A stretch of DNA of 64,000 nt from Huiozyma naganishii CBS 8797 (taxonomy: Eukaryota > Ascomycota > Saccharomycetes > Saccharomycetales > Saccharomycetaceae), in assembly GCF_000348985.1 (NCBI RefSeq), contig NC_035924.1, positions 1,054,001 to 1,118,000 of the forward strand, in the 5' to 3' direction. Below are positions 19,752 to 28,829 of the stretch, piece by piece. A model generated the notes under the pieces. The model was given only the letters and a program-made list of their open reading frames with translations, was not told the DNA's origin and searched no databases. The stretch's first letter is position 1. Every line of letters begins with the position of its first letter. The position numbers and the translations under genes are program-made.

Positions 19752-20441
19752 TCAATCATCGAGAAGGTGAGGGTACTGTTTCTCCAGGTACTCATCCACA
19801 GCGGTCAGGTACACCTCCAGTGCTCTTTCCTTGAATTTTTCGAGTTCGTAGTCTTCCGTAGCAAGGTTAGTATACGCCGCTGCAACGGCATTCATCTCTA
19901 ATTCTGTCTGTCCCTGTGGACGGAATCCGTTTGCAAACTGAGCCAATGTCTGAGTATTACATTTGGGGCCTATGACAAACGATCTGAAGAACTCGAGACA
20001 GCTCTGTCCATCGTAGAAGTAGTACGGGGTGGACCATTCTTCTGTGCTGTAAAATTGCTGGTTCATCCGATCTGCAATCGCGTTCCAGGACTCCGGGTCC
20101 AAGCTCGGTCTATGCTTCACTACTTCCCCCAAGAACAGTATCTTGGTGTTCGAATTGAAGACCCGGATTAGATAGTGGTAGCGGAAGATGAAAACCACGA
20201 TTGCAACGGCCCCCACGGCACATATGATAATCATGAATGCGGACAACACGTATTCCCTGGTGTCTTGCACCATCAGTACAGTGCTGGTTAAGAAAAGCAC
20301 GTATATCAGGACCCCAATTTTGAAGTAGGAGATGTGCAACAGTTCGTGGATATAGTGTCTCGTTTTGGACTTGTAAATGTCCCTTGGTAATACAATTGGG
20401 TCAGCCTGTATCTCCGCAATGGCAGATTGCAAAGCAGACAT
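19752..20441 (-). CDS. DUP240-family membrane protein (Mst27/Mst28/Prm9-like)
   Basis: 229 residues with two adjacent membrane spans (about residues 40-60 and 65-87). Several features match the DUP240 family: an N-terminal LPRDIYKSKTRHYIHEL just before the first span, and the central signature WNAIADRMNQQFYSTEEW followed by STPYYFYDGQSCLEFF, plus a C-terminal Tyr-Leu-x-x-x-x-Pro motif. Family members in S. cerevisiae interact with COPI/COPII coats or are pheromone-induced; the exact job here is unknown. It stands alone between MCM21 and OPI1, where two conserved gene blocks meet. The start is the only in-frame ATG at the N-terminus. Confidence 0.82.
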   Translation of the reverse strand: MSALQSAIAEIQADPIVLPRDIYKSKTRHYIHELLHISYFKIGVLIYVLFLTSTVLMVQDTREYVLSAFMIIICAVGAVAIVVFIFRYHYLIRVFNSNTKILFLGEVVKHRPSLDPESWNAIADRMNQQFYSTEEWSTPYYFYDGQSCLEFFRSFVIGPKCNTQTLAQFANGFRPQGQTELEMNAVAAAYTNLATEDYELEKFKERALEVYLTAVDEYLEKQYPHLLDD

Positions 20442-20804
20442 TCTGTGCTGTGTACGTTAGTTGATATCAATAAGACGGCTGGTGCTCAACCGGGGGAGAT
20501 ATCAGCATTCCCACTGACAAGAAAGTTGATTAAAATGACAAGAGATGAAAAGAGTTAAGAATTACACATCAAATATTCGTTAGATATTGGCAACTGGTTC
20601 TCGGGAGGGGCGATCTGTCGCGGGTTCCCATAGACGGCCGCACAGTGTGCCCTCCTGATAACAGTTGCTCTTAGCGACAAGGACGGTCGTGTCTGTGCGC
20701 TGCGCTTCTTGCATGCGGCACATAACGTGGCATGAAGTAATCCGGCAAAGGTCCCATCGTTCTGGGTTTATTTAGTGGAGAGTTTGGGGTGTGGATTGTC
20801 CCCG
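20442..20804. other. Intergenic, no gene seen
   Basis: This is the upstream region of the DUP240-family gene and the 3' side of OPI1. I saw no RNA gene or repeat. It sits at a synteny junction (chromosome IV-type genes on the left, chromosome VIII-type on the right). Confidence 0.6.
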
Positions 20805-22007
20805 TCAGGTGCTGTCTTTTCTCTCGCCCTTGAACCTCTCGTATATGTTTTCCTTGGCCTCCTGTTTATGCTTGACCCATTCCTCTGCTCTCCCCAGTGT
20901 GGTGTCTACAACGTCCATGACGTTTTGTACCATATCAAGGGACTCCTTCGCCAGTATCAGCACTTTTCCGTTGGTGGTCAACGCATGGTTTGTCATGTCT
21001 CCGCTGCTGTTTGTGTCGCTGCGGCCCCTCTTGCTCGTTTCGTAGATGTACGATTTGGGAGGGACCCTTGTTGCACCTGCCGTGCCGCTCGGTTCGTTGG
21101 GTATGAGATTTGAAACACTGGAGGACCAGTTTGTCGGCAGGTTCAACAGCGTCTCACGCACCTGCGAGCGGGCCGGCTCCGGGAGCGAGCTCCCCGTGAA
21201 GCGCGATATCATGTGGTAAACCTTCTTTATAGTGCCGACGACCTCCATTTTGATCACCGTGGCCTGCTCTTCTGTCTCCGTTGAGTCGAATGCGTCAAAG
21301 AACCGGTCCTCCGTCTCCTCGTGCTCGTGCTTGACAGGGTTTTGTGTATGCAATCTTGCTGTGTTTGGATTCTGGCGGTGCCCCGCTTTGTAACTCGCGT
21401 CATCCTCCTTTTGAACCAGATCCTGCAGGTATGTGACTTTGTCGGATAGCTGTTTGTTAGCGAGTTTCAAGAGGTGAAGGCAAGTAAACAGTCGTTTCTT
21501 CGACTCGATGGACATATTGAGCTTGTATTCTTTTAAGTTATCAATAGCGTCAGCTATTTTCTGCCTCTTGGATATCCTGCTCTCGGAGACCACGGAACTC
21601 GAATCGTCATCGTCACTTTGCTCCACATCACGATGGCTCCCTCCCCTAACCTTGCGATTGTGGTCCACGCCGTCGTCTTCCTCCTCCTCGTCTTCTTCAT
21701 CTTCCTCGTCATCGCTCCCACTTTCCTCTCCTGAGGTAGTATAGTTTTCATCGTATGCATCGTCCAGTAACCTGGCAATCGAGGCGACCCGCTTCCTGTT
21801 ACTCATCTCGTCATACAGCGTGACGACATTATTTACAACCCGATCCAGCAGCGTCGACCCCTCACGGGTCTCCCCGCCGTCGGCAGCAGCCTGCGACGCA
21901 TCCGTCGCAGACCTACTCCTGTTTATCCCAGCCTTTCTCAACTCGTCCAGCACCTCTGCGGCCTCAACATCCTCCTCCGACAACCCCGGATGCCTATTCA
22001 ATGACAT
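20805..22007 (-). CDS. OPI1: Phospholipid synthesis repressor Opi1
   Basis: 400 residues, against 404 in S. cerevisiae. Opi1 represses INO1 and other phospholipid genes by binding Ino2, and is held at the ER by phosphatidic acid and Scs2 when inositol is low. The parts are all here: N-terminal LSEEDVEAAEVL (Sin3-binding region), a basic phosphatidic acid-binding segment (KRQKIADAIDNLKEYKLNMS), a leucine-zipper helix (LLKLANKQLSDKVTYLQDLV), an FFAT motif for Scs2 (EDRFFDAFDSTE) and the C-terminal activator-interaction domain (SLPEPARSQVRETLLNLPTN). The poly-Gln stretches of S. cerevisiae are missing, and a long acidic run (about residues 95-112) is added. An inositol-type element lies upstream. 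Confidence 0.96.
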   Translation of the reverse strand: MSLNRHPGLSEEDVEAAEVLDELRKAGINRSRSATDASQAAADGGETREGSTLLDRVVNNVVTLYDEMSNRKRVASIARLLDDAYDENYTTSGEESGSDDEEDEEDEEEEDDGVDHNRKVRGGSHRDVEQSDDDDSSSVVSESRISKRQKIADAIDNLKEYKLNMSIESKKRLFTCLHLLKLANKQLSDKVTYLQDLVQKEDDASYKAGHRQNPNTARLHTQNPVKHEHEETEDRFFDAFDSTETEEQATVIKMEVVGTIKKVYHMISRFTGSSLPEPARSQVRETLLNLPTNWSSSVSNLIPNEPSGTAGATRVPPKSYIYETSKRGRSDTNSSGDMTNHALTTNGKVLILAKESLDMVQNVMDVVDTTLGRAEEWVKHKQEAKENIYERFKGERKDST

Positions 22008-22098
22008 GTAAAAAGCTTTCTAACCAATCGGTGTCTCTGTAGTGTGTGTTCTGCAGTATATTCACTCCTTAGTATCTCCACACCACGTCTGTAAGAGT

Positions 22099-22109
22099 GG
22101 GGGGGGGGG
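22099..22109. repeat. G11 homopolymer in the OPI1 upstream region
   Basis: A run of about 11 guanines lies about 95 bp upstream of OPI1. It is the second long G run in the window (the other is near 15060). Confidence 0.7.
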
Positions 22110-22351
22110 AAGTTGATCCAAATATTCTACCCAAAACAAAAGAATACAAGACAGAGAAAAAGCCTCGACAGAAGGGAAACCCGCAGCAGGTAAAAAACAG
22201 TAAGTTGCACGGCTACCACTGCCCGAGTTCCTGCACCGGTACGATGCAATGGACGACCTGACCCTACCTCTCTCAGTCGATCAACCTCTCGTCCTGTATG
22301 CAACGTTTCGTCTCAAAGTGAAATTTTCTCACTTTTGCGTTTTGTTCGTCG

Positions 22352-22361
22352 CATGTGAAAA
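22352..22361 (+). promoter_or_regulatory. Candidate inositol-response element (UASINO) before OPI1
   Basis: CATGTGAAAA matches the Ino2-Ino4 site CATGTGAAAT at nine of ten bases. It lies about 345 bp upstream of OPI1. OPI1 is known to be controlled by such a site in S. cerevisiae, so autoregulation through Ino2-Ino4 is likely here. Confidence 0.6.
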
Positions 22362-22377
22362 AATGAGAGAAGAGTGA

Positions 22378-22411
22378 GTTCGGCCGAACGAGAAAGATGG
22401 TTCGGCCGAAC
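22378..22411. promoter_or_regulatory. Two identical 12-bp palindromes, GTTCGGCCGAAC
   Basis: Perfect palindromes at 22378-22389 and 22400-22411 have start-to-start spacing of 22 bp, close to two helical turns. They lie 26 bp past the APM2 stop and about 370 bp upstream of OPI1. The CGG/CCG halves resemble zinc-cluster regulator sites. The function is not known. Confidence 0.8.
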
Positions 22412-22436
22412 GGTTAGTCCCCAGTCGGTCCTCCCA

Positions 22437-24185
22437 TCAGTAGATGAGGTAGGCGTACTCGGCGTCGCTGAGGGTCGTGTAGCGGACCCAGGGGAACGAC
22501 TGGTACTCCAGCTGCGGTTCCTCGATCTTGAGGTACTCGACGCGGAGCCCGCTGGAGGTGCAATAGGGCACCTCGAAGTCCATGGTGAGCAGCTTGTCAA
22601 TTTCTCTTGTGCGCGGCTGCAGCCGGTGTTCTGCAACGGGCTCGGTGTTGCCGTCGTCGTCGTCGTCGTCTTCGTGAATTTGCTTGTACAGTTCCTCCAG
22701 TTTGGGACCCTCGCGGAGCGGAGGCGGATTCATGGACGTCTTGAGCATTTCTTGTTCGCGGTCGTATTCTTCCTGGTTGAATAGGGCAAACTCGACGCCC
22801 ATCGACAGTTGCGTCTCCCCATGACCACCGCTCATCGAACCGACCTCCCAGAGTAGGAAGTCGTCGCTGATGTTGAACAGTATCGCACCCCTGTCGCACT
22901 TGGACTTGAGGTTCTTGCTCAGGTCCACACGGTACTCCCTGAACAGCTGCTTTATGGGGACCCTTAAGGCCAGTTTGGATGTCGCGTTCGTCGTCTTAAA
23001 GTGCGTCTCGATCGTGAGCAGCAGCTTCAACTTGAACTTTTTCAGCTTCGGCTTAACTTCGAAATTGACCAACTTCACCATCGGCTCGTCCCGGACGTGT
23101 CTCTTCAGCTCGTACCGGCACAGCGTGAACTCTCCGTCTGGGGGTACAAACTCAACGTCCTTGTGGTCGCTGGACTCCAGCGAGGCCAACGAAACACACT
23201 GATGGAACTTACAGTTTGCTAAAAACTGCTTGTCCTCATTCACGATCTTGTTGATGGACACTTTCAAGTTGGGCATCCCTGAGAGAAAACACTTGCAGCG
23301 GATCTCCCCGTGTATCAGATTCTTCTTGATGACGTTTTGCGTAAAGTCCATAAAGTACTCGACTTTCTCTATAACGTTGAGGAAGAACTCGTTCTTTGCA
23401 TAGTGGATACCTTTGGTCCTCCACGAGATCGGCATGATGGTGGTCTTCGCAATGTCGCTGTTCAGGAAATTAAACTCCTCCTCCTCTTGCATCAGGAAAT
23501 CCAGGTCATTGACAAGCTTCTTCTTGTTCTTCTTCTTCTTAGAACCACCAAGCAACATTAGCGGATCGCCCGTGATCTTCTTCGCACGCTGCGTTAAATC
23601 CTCAATCTCATTCTTCTCGCTGTCCCCCATACCGGTTTGGGCACCCTTCTTACCCTTGCCCTTGTGTTTGTGCTTGTGTTTGTGTTTGTGCTTCCCAGGG
23701 TGGTCCGAATCCGAATCTGAATCCGAACTGGCCCCCAAATCGGCCGACTCGCCCACTCTTTCCGGTAAATTCACCTTCATCTTGATGTAGTCAGCCAGCA
23801 GCCCGGAATCAGTCACTTGGATAGCACCAAAATCAATGGTTTCTTCGATTAGTTCCGAGATCAGCACAGAATTGTCCGTCACAATGTTCTTATCGAGCAC
23901 CTTCACGCCCAGATAGTTCTTCAAAACCTCGTAAAAGTGCTCCAAATACACGAGCGTCTCCACAAGCCCCGTGTCCACTCTGTCCACCACGCTCACAAAG
24001 AGTAGCGAGTCTCTCTGGATGTATGTGAACGTGAACAGATCGTGGTAATCGATTACCGGTGGCGCATTCGACCCGTACAGTTTCTTGAACTGCGCAATTG
24101 GATACTCCAAAGACGGTACCGCCTTGATATTCTTGCTGATCAGCGTTTCCAAGTTTTCATCCAGTATGTAGAGTACAGAGGACAT
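22437..24185 (-). CDS. APM2: AP-1-type medium chain Apm2
   Basis: 582 residues, against 605 in S. cerevisiae. Apm2 is a mu subunit that replaces Apm1 in a variant clathrin adaptor AP-1 complex. The N-terminal longin-type domain begins MSSVLYILDENLETLISKNI, nearly the S. cerevisiae start, so I use this ATG and not an in-frame one 19 codons upstream. A Lys/His-rich low-complexity linker (about residues 165-200) is followed by a C-terminal mu homology domain (about 260-582), which contains FVPPDGEFTLCRYEL and ends in the expected GLRVEYLKIEEPQLEYQSFP-type strand. OPI1 lies next to it, as in S. cerevisiae (YHL020C, YHL019C). Confidence 0.92.
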   Translation of the reverse strand: MSSVLYILDENLETLISKNIKAVPSLEYPIAQFKKLYGSNAPPVIDYHDLFTFTYIQRDSLLFVSVVDRVDTGLVETLVYLEHFYEVLKNYLGVKVLDKNIVTDNSVLISELIEETIDFGAIQVTDSGLLADYIKMKVNLPERVGESADLGASSDSDSDSDHPGKHKHKHKHKHKGKGKKGAQTGMGDSEKNEIEDLTQRAKKITGDPLMLLGGSKKKKNKKKLVNDLDFLMQEEEEFNFLNSDIAKTTIMPISWRTKGIHYAKNEFFLNVIEKVEYFMDFTQNVIKKNLIHGEIRCKCFLSGMPNLKVSINKIVNEDKQFLANCKFHQCVSLASLESSDHKDVEFVPPDGEFTLCRYELKRHVRDEPMVKLVNFEVKPKLKKFKLKLLLTIETHFKTTNATSKLALRVPIKQLFREYRVDLSKNLKSKCDRGAILFNISDDFLLWEVGSMSGGHGETQLSMGVEFALFNQEEYDREQEMLKTSMNPPPLREGPKLEELYKQIHEDDDDDDGNTEPVAEHRLQPRTREIDKLLTMDFEVPYCTSSGLRVEYLKIEEPQLEYQSFPWVRYTTLSDAEYAYLIY

Positions 24186-24377
24186 CGCATTGACCAGCAG
24201 AACACCGTCTTGTCTCCCCTGATGCCTGGATACCTGGTCCACAGTGTGGAACTATCAGTATCTCTAGACACTTGGCCAATAGTGAATTTTATCCTCTTTT
24301 TTCGTTCTTTATTAACAGTGACAGGGAATGACAGGTATACACATATATATACAAATACATAGATGTAGCCGGACGTA

Positions 24378-24749
24378 ATGTTCAATAAGATTGTCAGAGT
24401 TGCCGCTAGGGGAATTCCCCTTGATGAATTGCCAGTTCAACTGAGCAAAGCCGGTTTGGCGTCGTTGTGGCTCGTTCAAAGGGCGACAAATGGAACAGAT
24501 ACAGGGAAACTAGTAAGGGAATGTACGTTTCCAGACTTCGAAAGCACCTGGGGGTTTCTTACACAGGTCAGCATGAGATCACACCTCTGGGGGCATCACC
24601 CAACGATCACAACAACATATAACAAGGTCAAACTGGAGCTGGCAACGCACGACCTTGAACAGCAACCAAACAGCGTATCTGACGTGGACTTGAAGATGGC
24701 CAAACGAATAGAGAAGTATATACATATGTACAGCGGTTCTTCTCCCTGA
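24378..24749 (+). CDS. Pterin-4a-carbinolamine dehydratase-like protein (YHL018W type)
   Basis: 123 residues, against about 120 in YHL018W of S. cerevisiae, whose product is mitochondrial and resembles pterin-4a-carbinolamine dehydratases. The usual family motif of a Phe in a substrate-binding strand followed by two His appears as FLTQVSMRSHLWGHHPTITT, with the phrase YNKVKLELATHD giving the typical strand and the Asp-Leu ending. The N-terminus (MFNKIVRVAARGI) is basic and could target mitochondria. Activity in yeasts is not established. It diverges from APM2 across about 190 bp, as in S. cerevisiae. Confidence 0.85.
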   Translation: MFNKIVRVAARGIPLDELPVQLSKAGLASLWLVQRATNGTDTGKLVRECTFPDFESTWGFLTQVSMRSHLWGHHPTITTTYNKVKLELATHDLEQQPNSVSDVDLKMAKRIEKYIHMYSGSSP

Positions 24750-24813
24750 GAGACGCATAGAAACAGGGAAAACAATAAATGGCTTTATGAATTGGAGTTA
24801 TGTTATCTACACA

Positions 24814-25611
24814 CTACTGGGAGTGTGCAGTAGTGTCCTCTTGTGGTAATTCTTTCTTATCCTCCGACAACTTCTTCTCCAGTTTATCAAATTCTTTCAA
24901 GGCAATCTCCTGCTCCGGGTCCAACATCTGTATGACATCGTTCACCTCTTCGACATAATGCTTCAACATCGATTCAATACCGTACTTCAACGTGACCTCA
25001 CTGCTAGAGCAAGACGTGCAAGCACCTTGAAGCTTCAAGTACACAGTCCCCGTTGCAGGGTCCCACCCACGGTAGTCAATGTCACCACCGTCCTCCATAA
25101 TTGCCGGTCTGATCCGCGTATCTATAAGCTCCTCGATTAACTCGCTCACCTCTTGCTCGTCCTCATTGTACTCAAATTTGGGCATGTTCACTTTGTAACC
25201 GCCTTCCTTCTGCTCTTTGACGTTTTGGAACTCTTCAGAGACCACGCTATCCCCAGAGCTCAAATGTGAGGTCAGTATCTCCAGCACGGCGGGTTTGATC
25301 TGATTCCAGTGTACCATGGAATCCTTGTTGACAGTCAAGAAGTCATCACCAATCATCAGTTCCTCAATACCGGGACACTGGACGAAAAGCGTCTTAGCAA
25401 GGTTGGAATGGTCTATGAGCGTATCGTCAGTGTTCTTGATCATTATACTCTTCGCACCCCTCGTTTGAAACATCTCCCCGTCCTTCGACAGGAACTTCAA
25501 TGCATTGTCGTTGGGCGTAGACAAAACCTGTATGCTTAACCCCCTTCTCGCCAAAGAAACGGGTGATAACCCGTTCCCAGTAAACCTGCCCCTCAGAGAA
25601 ACCCTAAGCAT
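24814..25611 (-). CDS. NFU1: Mitochondrial iron-sulfur cluster protein Nfu1
   Basis: 265 residues, against 256 in S. cerevisiae. Nfu1 helps deliver [4Fe-4S] clusters to enzymes such as lipoate synthase in the matrix. The first 25 residues are Arg/Ser-rich with no acidic residues (presequence). The Nfu N-terminal domain covers about 28-125. The C-terminal domain carries the cluster-binding CTSCSSS (CxxC) near residue 200, preceded by IRPAIMEDGGDIDYRGWD. S. cerevisiae has this gene on chromosome XI (YKL040C), so its place between YHL018W-type and DUR3 genes reflects different gene loss. Confidence 0.95.
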   Translation of the reverse strand: MLRVSLRGRFTGNGLSPVSLARRGLSIQVLSTPNDNALKFLSKDGEMFQTRGAKSIMIKNTDDTLIDHSNLAKTLFVQCPGIEELMIGDDFLTVNKDSMVHWNQIKPAVLEILTSHLSSGDSVVSEEFQNVKEQKEGGYKVNMPKFEYNEDEQEVSELIEELIDTRIRPAIMEDGGDIDYRGWDPATGTVYLKLQGACTSCSSSEVTLKYGIESMLKHYVEEVNDVIQMLDPEQEIALKEFDKLEKKLSEDKKELPQEDTTAHSQ

Positions 25612-25809
25612 GTCGTCGTCGTATCAGATGTGGAGGTTTCAAGTCCAGAATAGTATCATTAAATGTTGTATAAATGTATAGGTCGATATATATAGATATA
25701 AGTGCGTAGTACTTTTTCCGAATTTGTCAGCATCGCTAAAAGAGACGTCTTAGTCACCACTTTCGCGATGGATGACTCAAAGAAGTGGGGAAGAATAGTG
25801 AGATCCTGC

Positions 25810-28023
25810 TCAGCGTTCTACCAGATCGTCCAGATTGTCTTCTATGTTGATGTACCCGCCGTTGACGTGGTGTCTTCTGGCGCTCAATTGACTCTGTACA
25901 ATATGCAGCTCTTCTGGATGCTCGTTTTGCCATTCTCTCAGCTTGTAAGTTTGGCCTGTCAAGTCCCAGTAGATCCCGCGGAACGTGGTGTATAGTCCAT
26001 GTCTCCCCTCGTACAATGGGTATATGATCACACAGAATGAACTGATGAAGATCCATATTATCAGGACGACCACCCACCCGGTGAAAAATCTCTTGCTGAA
26101 GATGTAGTGCGTACCGTACATGGGCAATGGCCACACGACTAAAAAGGCAAAGGCGAAGAATATGCAAAGGGCGTATGCTATCTTCAACCCGCGTGACAAC
26201 TGTTTTTTCTCGGCATCCAACTCCTCGTTTAGCTCACTTTGTGAAACTTCCCGGATAGAACTCAAGATTGTGTTCACTGGCCTCAATATCCCACTCTTAA
26301 CTACAGTCACATCTTTACCGTCGAAGGAGTTCACATCCTTTCTCTCAATCGATTCGGACTTCGATTCAAGGTCGTGTGCATGGTCATCCTCCTCGGCTGC
26401 TTTGTTAATTTCTTCAGATTCATCCGCCCTGCTGATAGACTTCAAGAGTTCCCAATCGAAGTTCTGTGGTTTAAACACGTATGTTAGGATAGGAATGAAG
26501 ATCATAGGCGACAGTAAGGCAACGACATTCCCTGTCAACATTGGGTAATCCATGAAAGTGTTTTCAATGGTCAACGTGCCATAAAGTGATTTCGTGCACA
26601 CCAACCACGACATGATGGCCAGTCCAGTACCTAGTACTGGTGATACGGTCATTGCAATGAAATTTGGTTGTTTCCAACAAAGGGTCAGCACTACAGGAAT
26701 CACAGCACTCGAAATAATGATCCCCATAATCTCATAGATATAACCCATACTCACGCCTCCGTAGTTCAACCCAATGGCGAACCCGCTCATACCGACACCA
26801 AATACAAAACATGCTAAATGCGACGAATATATCAGTTGCTTGCCCGTCGCCTTTGGGTTGATGTAAGGCCTGTAGATATCGTAGGTGAACACGGATGACA
26901 CAGAAATGACTTCAGCGGCAAAACCGGAAGTGACCGCCAGGAAAATCATCAGCAATGTAGCGACGGCACCACCTTTCCCCATTACTGTGACTGCAGCAGC
27001 TGGTAAAACCAAACCAGAGCTCACTTCGTAGTCACTCAATCGGTCTGGATACGTTGGGAAACTTGGTAGATGTTCAGTGGCCAAGGCAGCAAACCCCATG
27101 GTCAAGGAAATCAAGAATGGAACAGGCATCCAGGCGAGGCCACCCATGACGTAGCCTGGAAGTGCAGCAGCTGGGGAGGCAGAGATAGCTTTGTTCCAGT
27201 AACCGTTGTCCAGGAACACTGTACCAAAGTTACCTACCAGGTTGATGACGAGGAAGATACCAGCACCCCTGGAGGTCATTGTCATGTATTCACCCTTGTA
27301 GTTGTGTGCCACTGGGTGTGCCTTTGCCGCGGCTCTGACAAGGTCGTACACTTTCCCTGGGGAGCCGAGGATGTCACTAGTGGCGTATACTTTAAAGGCG
27401 AAGTACATTACAATGATGATAATGGCACATGTATGCACGTAATCTGTTAAAAAGGTAGCCTTGATACCACCGATCATGGTGTAAATCACAACTCCGATGG
27501 GAAGGAGGAACGCACAGGCGATGGAATTCATGCCCGTTAGTCTCGAAAACACCGCTGAACCGGAAGTTAACAGCATCGCGGTAACCAAAATGTTTGTCGC
27601 TAGCGCATAAAACAGGTATATGCAGTGGCCAACTTTACCGTACCTTACCTTCACAATTTCCAAGTAAGTGTGAGCGTTGGGTGCCTTTTGTTTTGTCTTG
27701 ATAGCCAGAATGGAGAAGGCAATGATTTGGAAAGAGGCACCTGCAGAGTATGTGTACCCACCAAAGACACCGTTATTGTATTGCATGGCGGTTGAAGTTA
27801 GCAAAGTGGATGCCCAGATCCAGGAAGACACAACGGCTGACGCGACCAGGCCAGTTTTCACCGTTCTACCGGCGGTAGAAAATTCCTCTGCTGTCATAAT
27901 CTCTTTCTGATAACGTTTAAGTATCTTTGTGGTGGCAATCATACAGGCAGTGAAGACTGCCCCAAGTCCCACGACGATGGCATAGCCAGCGCCTTGTGGT
28001 AAAATTTCTTTAAATTCACCCAT
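25810..28023 (-). CDS. DUR3: Urea/polyamine permease Dur3
   Basis: 737 residues, against 735 in S. cerevisiae. Dur3 is a sodium:solute symporter-family plasma membrane protein for high-affinity urea uptake; it also carries polyamines. About 15 membrane spans are visible, starting with GYAIVVGLGAVFTACMIATT. The family signature region (GGIKATFLTDYVH and LAVTSGFAAEVISVSSVFTY) is intact. A charged loop rich in Glu and Lys (about 545-620) precedes the last spans. It shares a long divergent promoter with RPS20, holding seven GATAAG sites typical of nitrogen catabolite repression. Confidence 0.96.
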   Translation of the reverse strand: MGEFKEILPQGAGYAIVVGLGAVFTACMIATTKILKRYQKEIMTAEEFSTAGRTVKTGLVASAVVSSWIWASTLLTSTAMQYNNGVFGGYTYSAGASFQIIAFSILAIKTKQKAPNAHTYLEIVKVRYGKVGHCIYLFYALATNILVTAMLLTSGSAVFSRLTGMNSIACAFLLPIGVVIYTMIGGIKATFLTDYVHTCAIIIIVMYFAFKVYATSDILGSPGKVYDLVRAAAKAHPVAHNYKGEYMTMTSRGAGIFLVINLVGNFGTVFLDNGYWNKAISASPAAALPGYVMGGLAWMPVPFLISLTMGFAALATEHLPSFPTYPDRLSDYEVSSGLVLPAAAVTVMGKGGAVATLLMIFLAVTSGFAAEVISVSSVFTYDIYRPYINPKATGKQLIYSSHLACFVFGVGMSGFAIGLNYGGVSMGYIYEIMGIIISSAVIPVVLTLCWKQPNFIAMTVSPVLGTGLAIMSWLVCTKSLYGTLTIENTFMDYPMLTGNVVALLSPMIFIPILTYVFKPQNFDWELLKSISRADESEEINKAAEEDDHAHDLESKSESIERKDVNSFDGKDVTVVKSGILRPVNTILSSIREVSQSELNEELDAEKKQLSRGLKIAYALCIFFAFAFLVVWPLPMYGTHYIFSKRFFTGWVVVLIIWIFISSFCVIIYPLYEGRHGLYTTFRGIYWDLTGQTYKLREWQNEHPEELHIVQSQLSARRHHVNGGYINIEDNLDDLVER

Positions 28024-28265
28024 GGATGTAATGTTGTTGAGGACTTATGCTGTTGTTCCTCAAACAAGAAAGTTGAATTACTCAAGCACAAGAAAAAGGA
28101 GATGTGATGAGGTGAAAATCTTTTGTTTCAACAAGAGAGGCATCCCAGCTTATATATCATTGTTCGGAGAAGGCCCCTCACTGATTAAATCAGATCGCAA
28201 TACAATGTAATGGAAAATCCGATAGTTTCGGTAAAATAAATTATGTCGGTGGTCGTAACCTTCCT

Positions 28266-28556
28266 GATAAGTTTCTGTCTTGGCTATTCTTATCGAGGGT
28301 AGCTAACGCAAATTTAGAACTTCCTGTTCGCAAACTATACCGCGTCAGTGATAAGAAACCGTACTCCCCATACATCTTTAAGCTTTTCTCTTCATGCAAA
28401 GACAATACCGGACATTTTCCGATGTTCCCAATTGATAAGCAACGTCAAAATTGCACATATTGAAACGAACTTTGCGCCCGCCGAACCGCACAACGCTTTC
28501 CAGAAAGGGTAGTCAAAGTCTTATCGCAAAGTTCCCTTTTGATAAGATTAGATAAG
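28266..28556. promoter_or_regulatory. Cluster of seven GATAAG sites (nitrogen regulation of DUR3)
   Basis: GATAAG occurs at 28266, 28350, 28434, 28541 and 28551, and its complement CTTATC at 28289 and 28520 (start positions). All lie within 240-535 bp upstream of DUR3. Such sites are bound by Gln3/Gat1 and the repressors Dal80/Gzf3, and S. cerevisiae DUR3 is under this control. Confidence 0.85.
28366..28376. promoter_or_regulatory. Candidate Rap1 site for RPS20
   Basis: The core CCCATACAT at 28367-28375 matches the ribosomal-protein Rap1 site, about 455 bp upstream of RPS20. A weaker match (AAACCTGTACATT) lies about 220 bp upstream of the gene near 28611. Rap1 drives most ribosomal protein genes in this family. 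Confidence 0.5.
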
Positions 28557-28678
28557 GCCCCAAAATAGAAAGAGACTGAAAAAAAAAGCTTCAATCTGTT
28601 ACTGCCATAAAAACCTGTACATTTTCTGATATTTTTTAATCAAATTCCAAAGGTTGTAAATTACCGCTTTCGGAAACC

Positions 28679-28690
28679 GACGCAATTTTC
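28679..28690 (-). promoter_or_regulatory. Candidate Dal82 site (UIS-ALL) or Fhl1-type site
   Basis: GACGCAATTTTC reads GAAAATTGCGTC on the other strand, 11 of 12 bases of the Dal82 induction site GAAAATTGCGTT. It is about 655 bp from DUR3 but only about 140 bp from RPS20. The same bases also resemble the Fhl1 site GACGCAAA, so it may serve RPS20 instead. Confidence 0.4.
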
Positions 28691-28829
28691 TATTTTATTT
28701 TTCAGATTTGCTTGTGTTTCTTAGAGACTTCCATCGGAAAGTTGGTACATTATGCGGATGTTACTTGTCAGTTAGTGCTGGATTCGTTCTACTTGACCAA
28801 GCCAAACAAACACAAAAAGGTATATTAAC

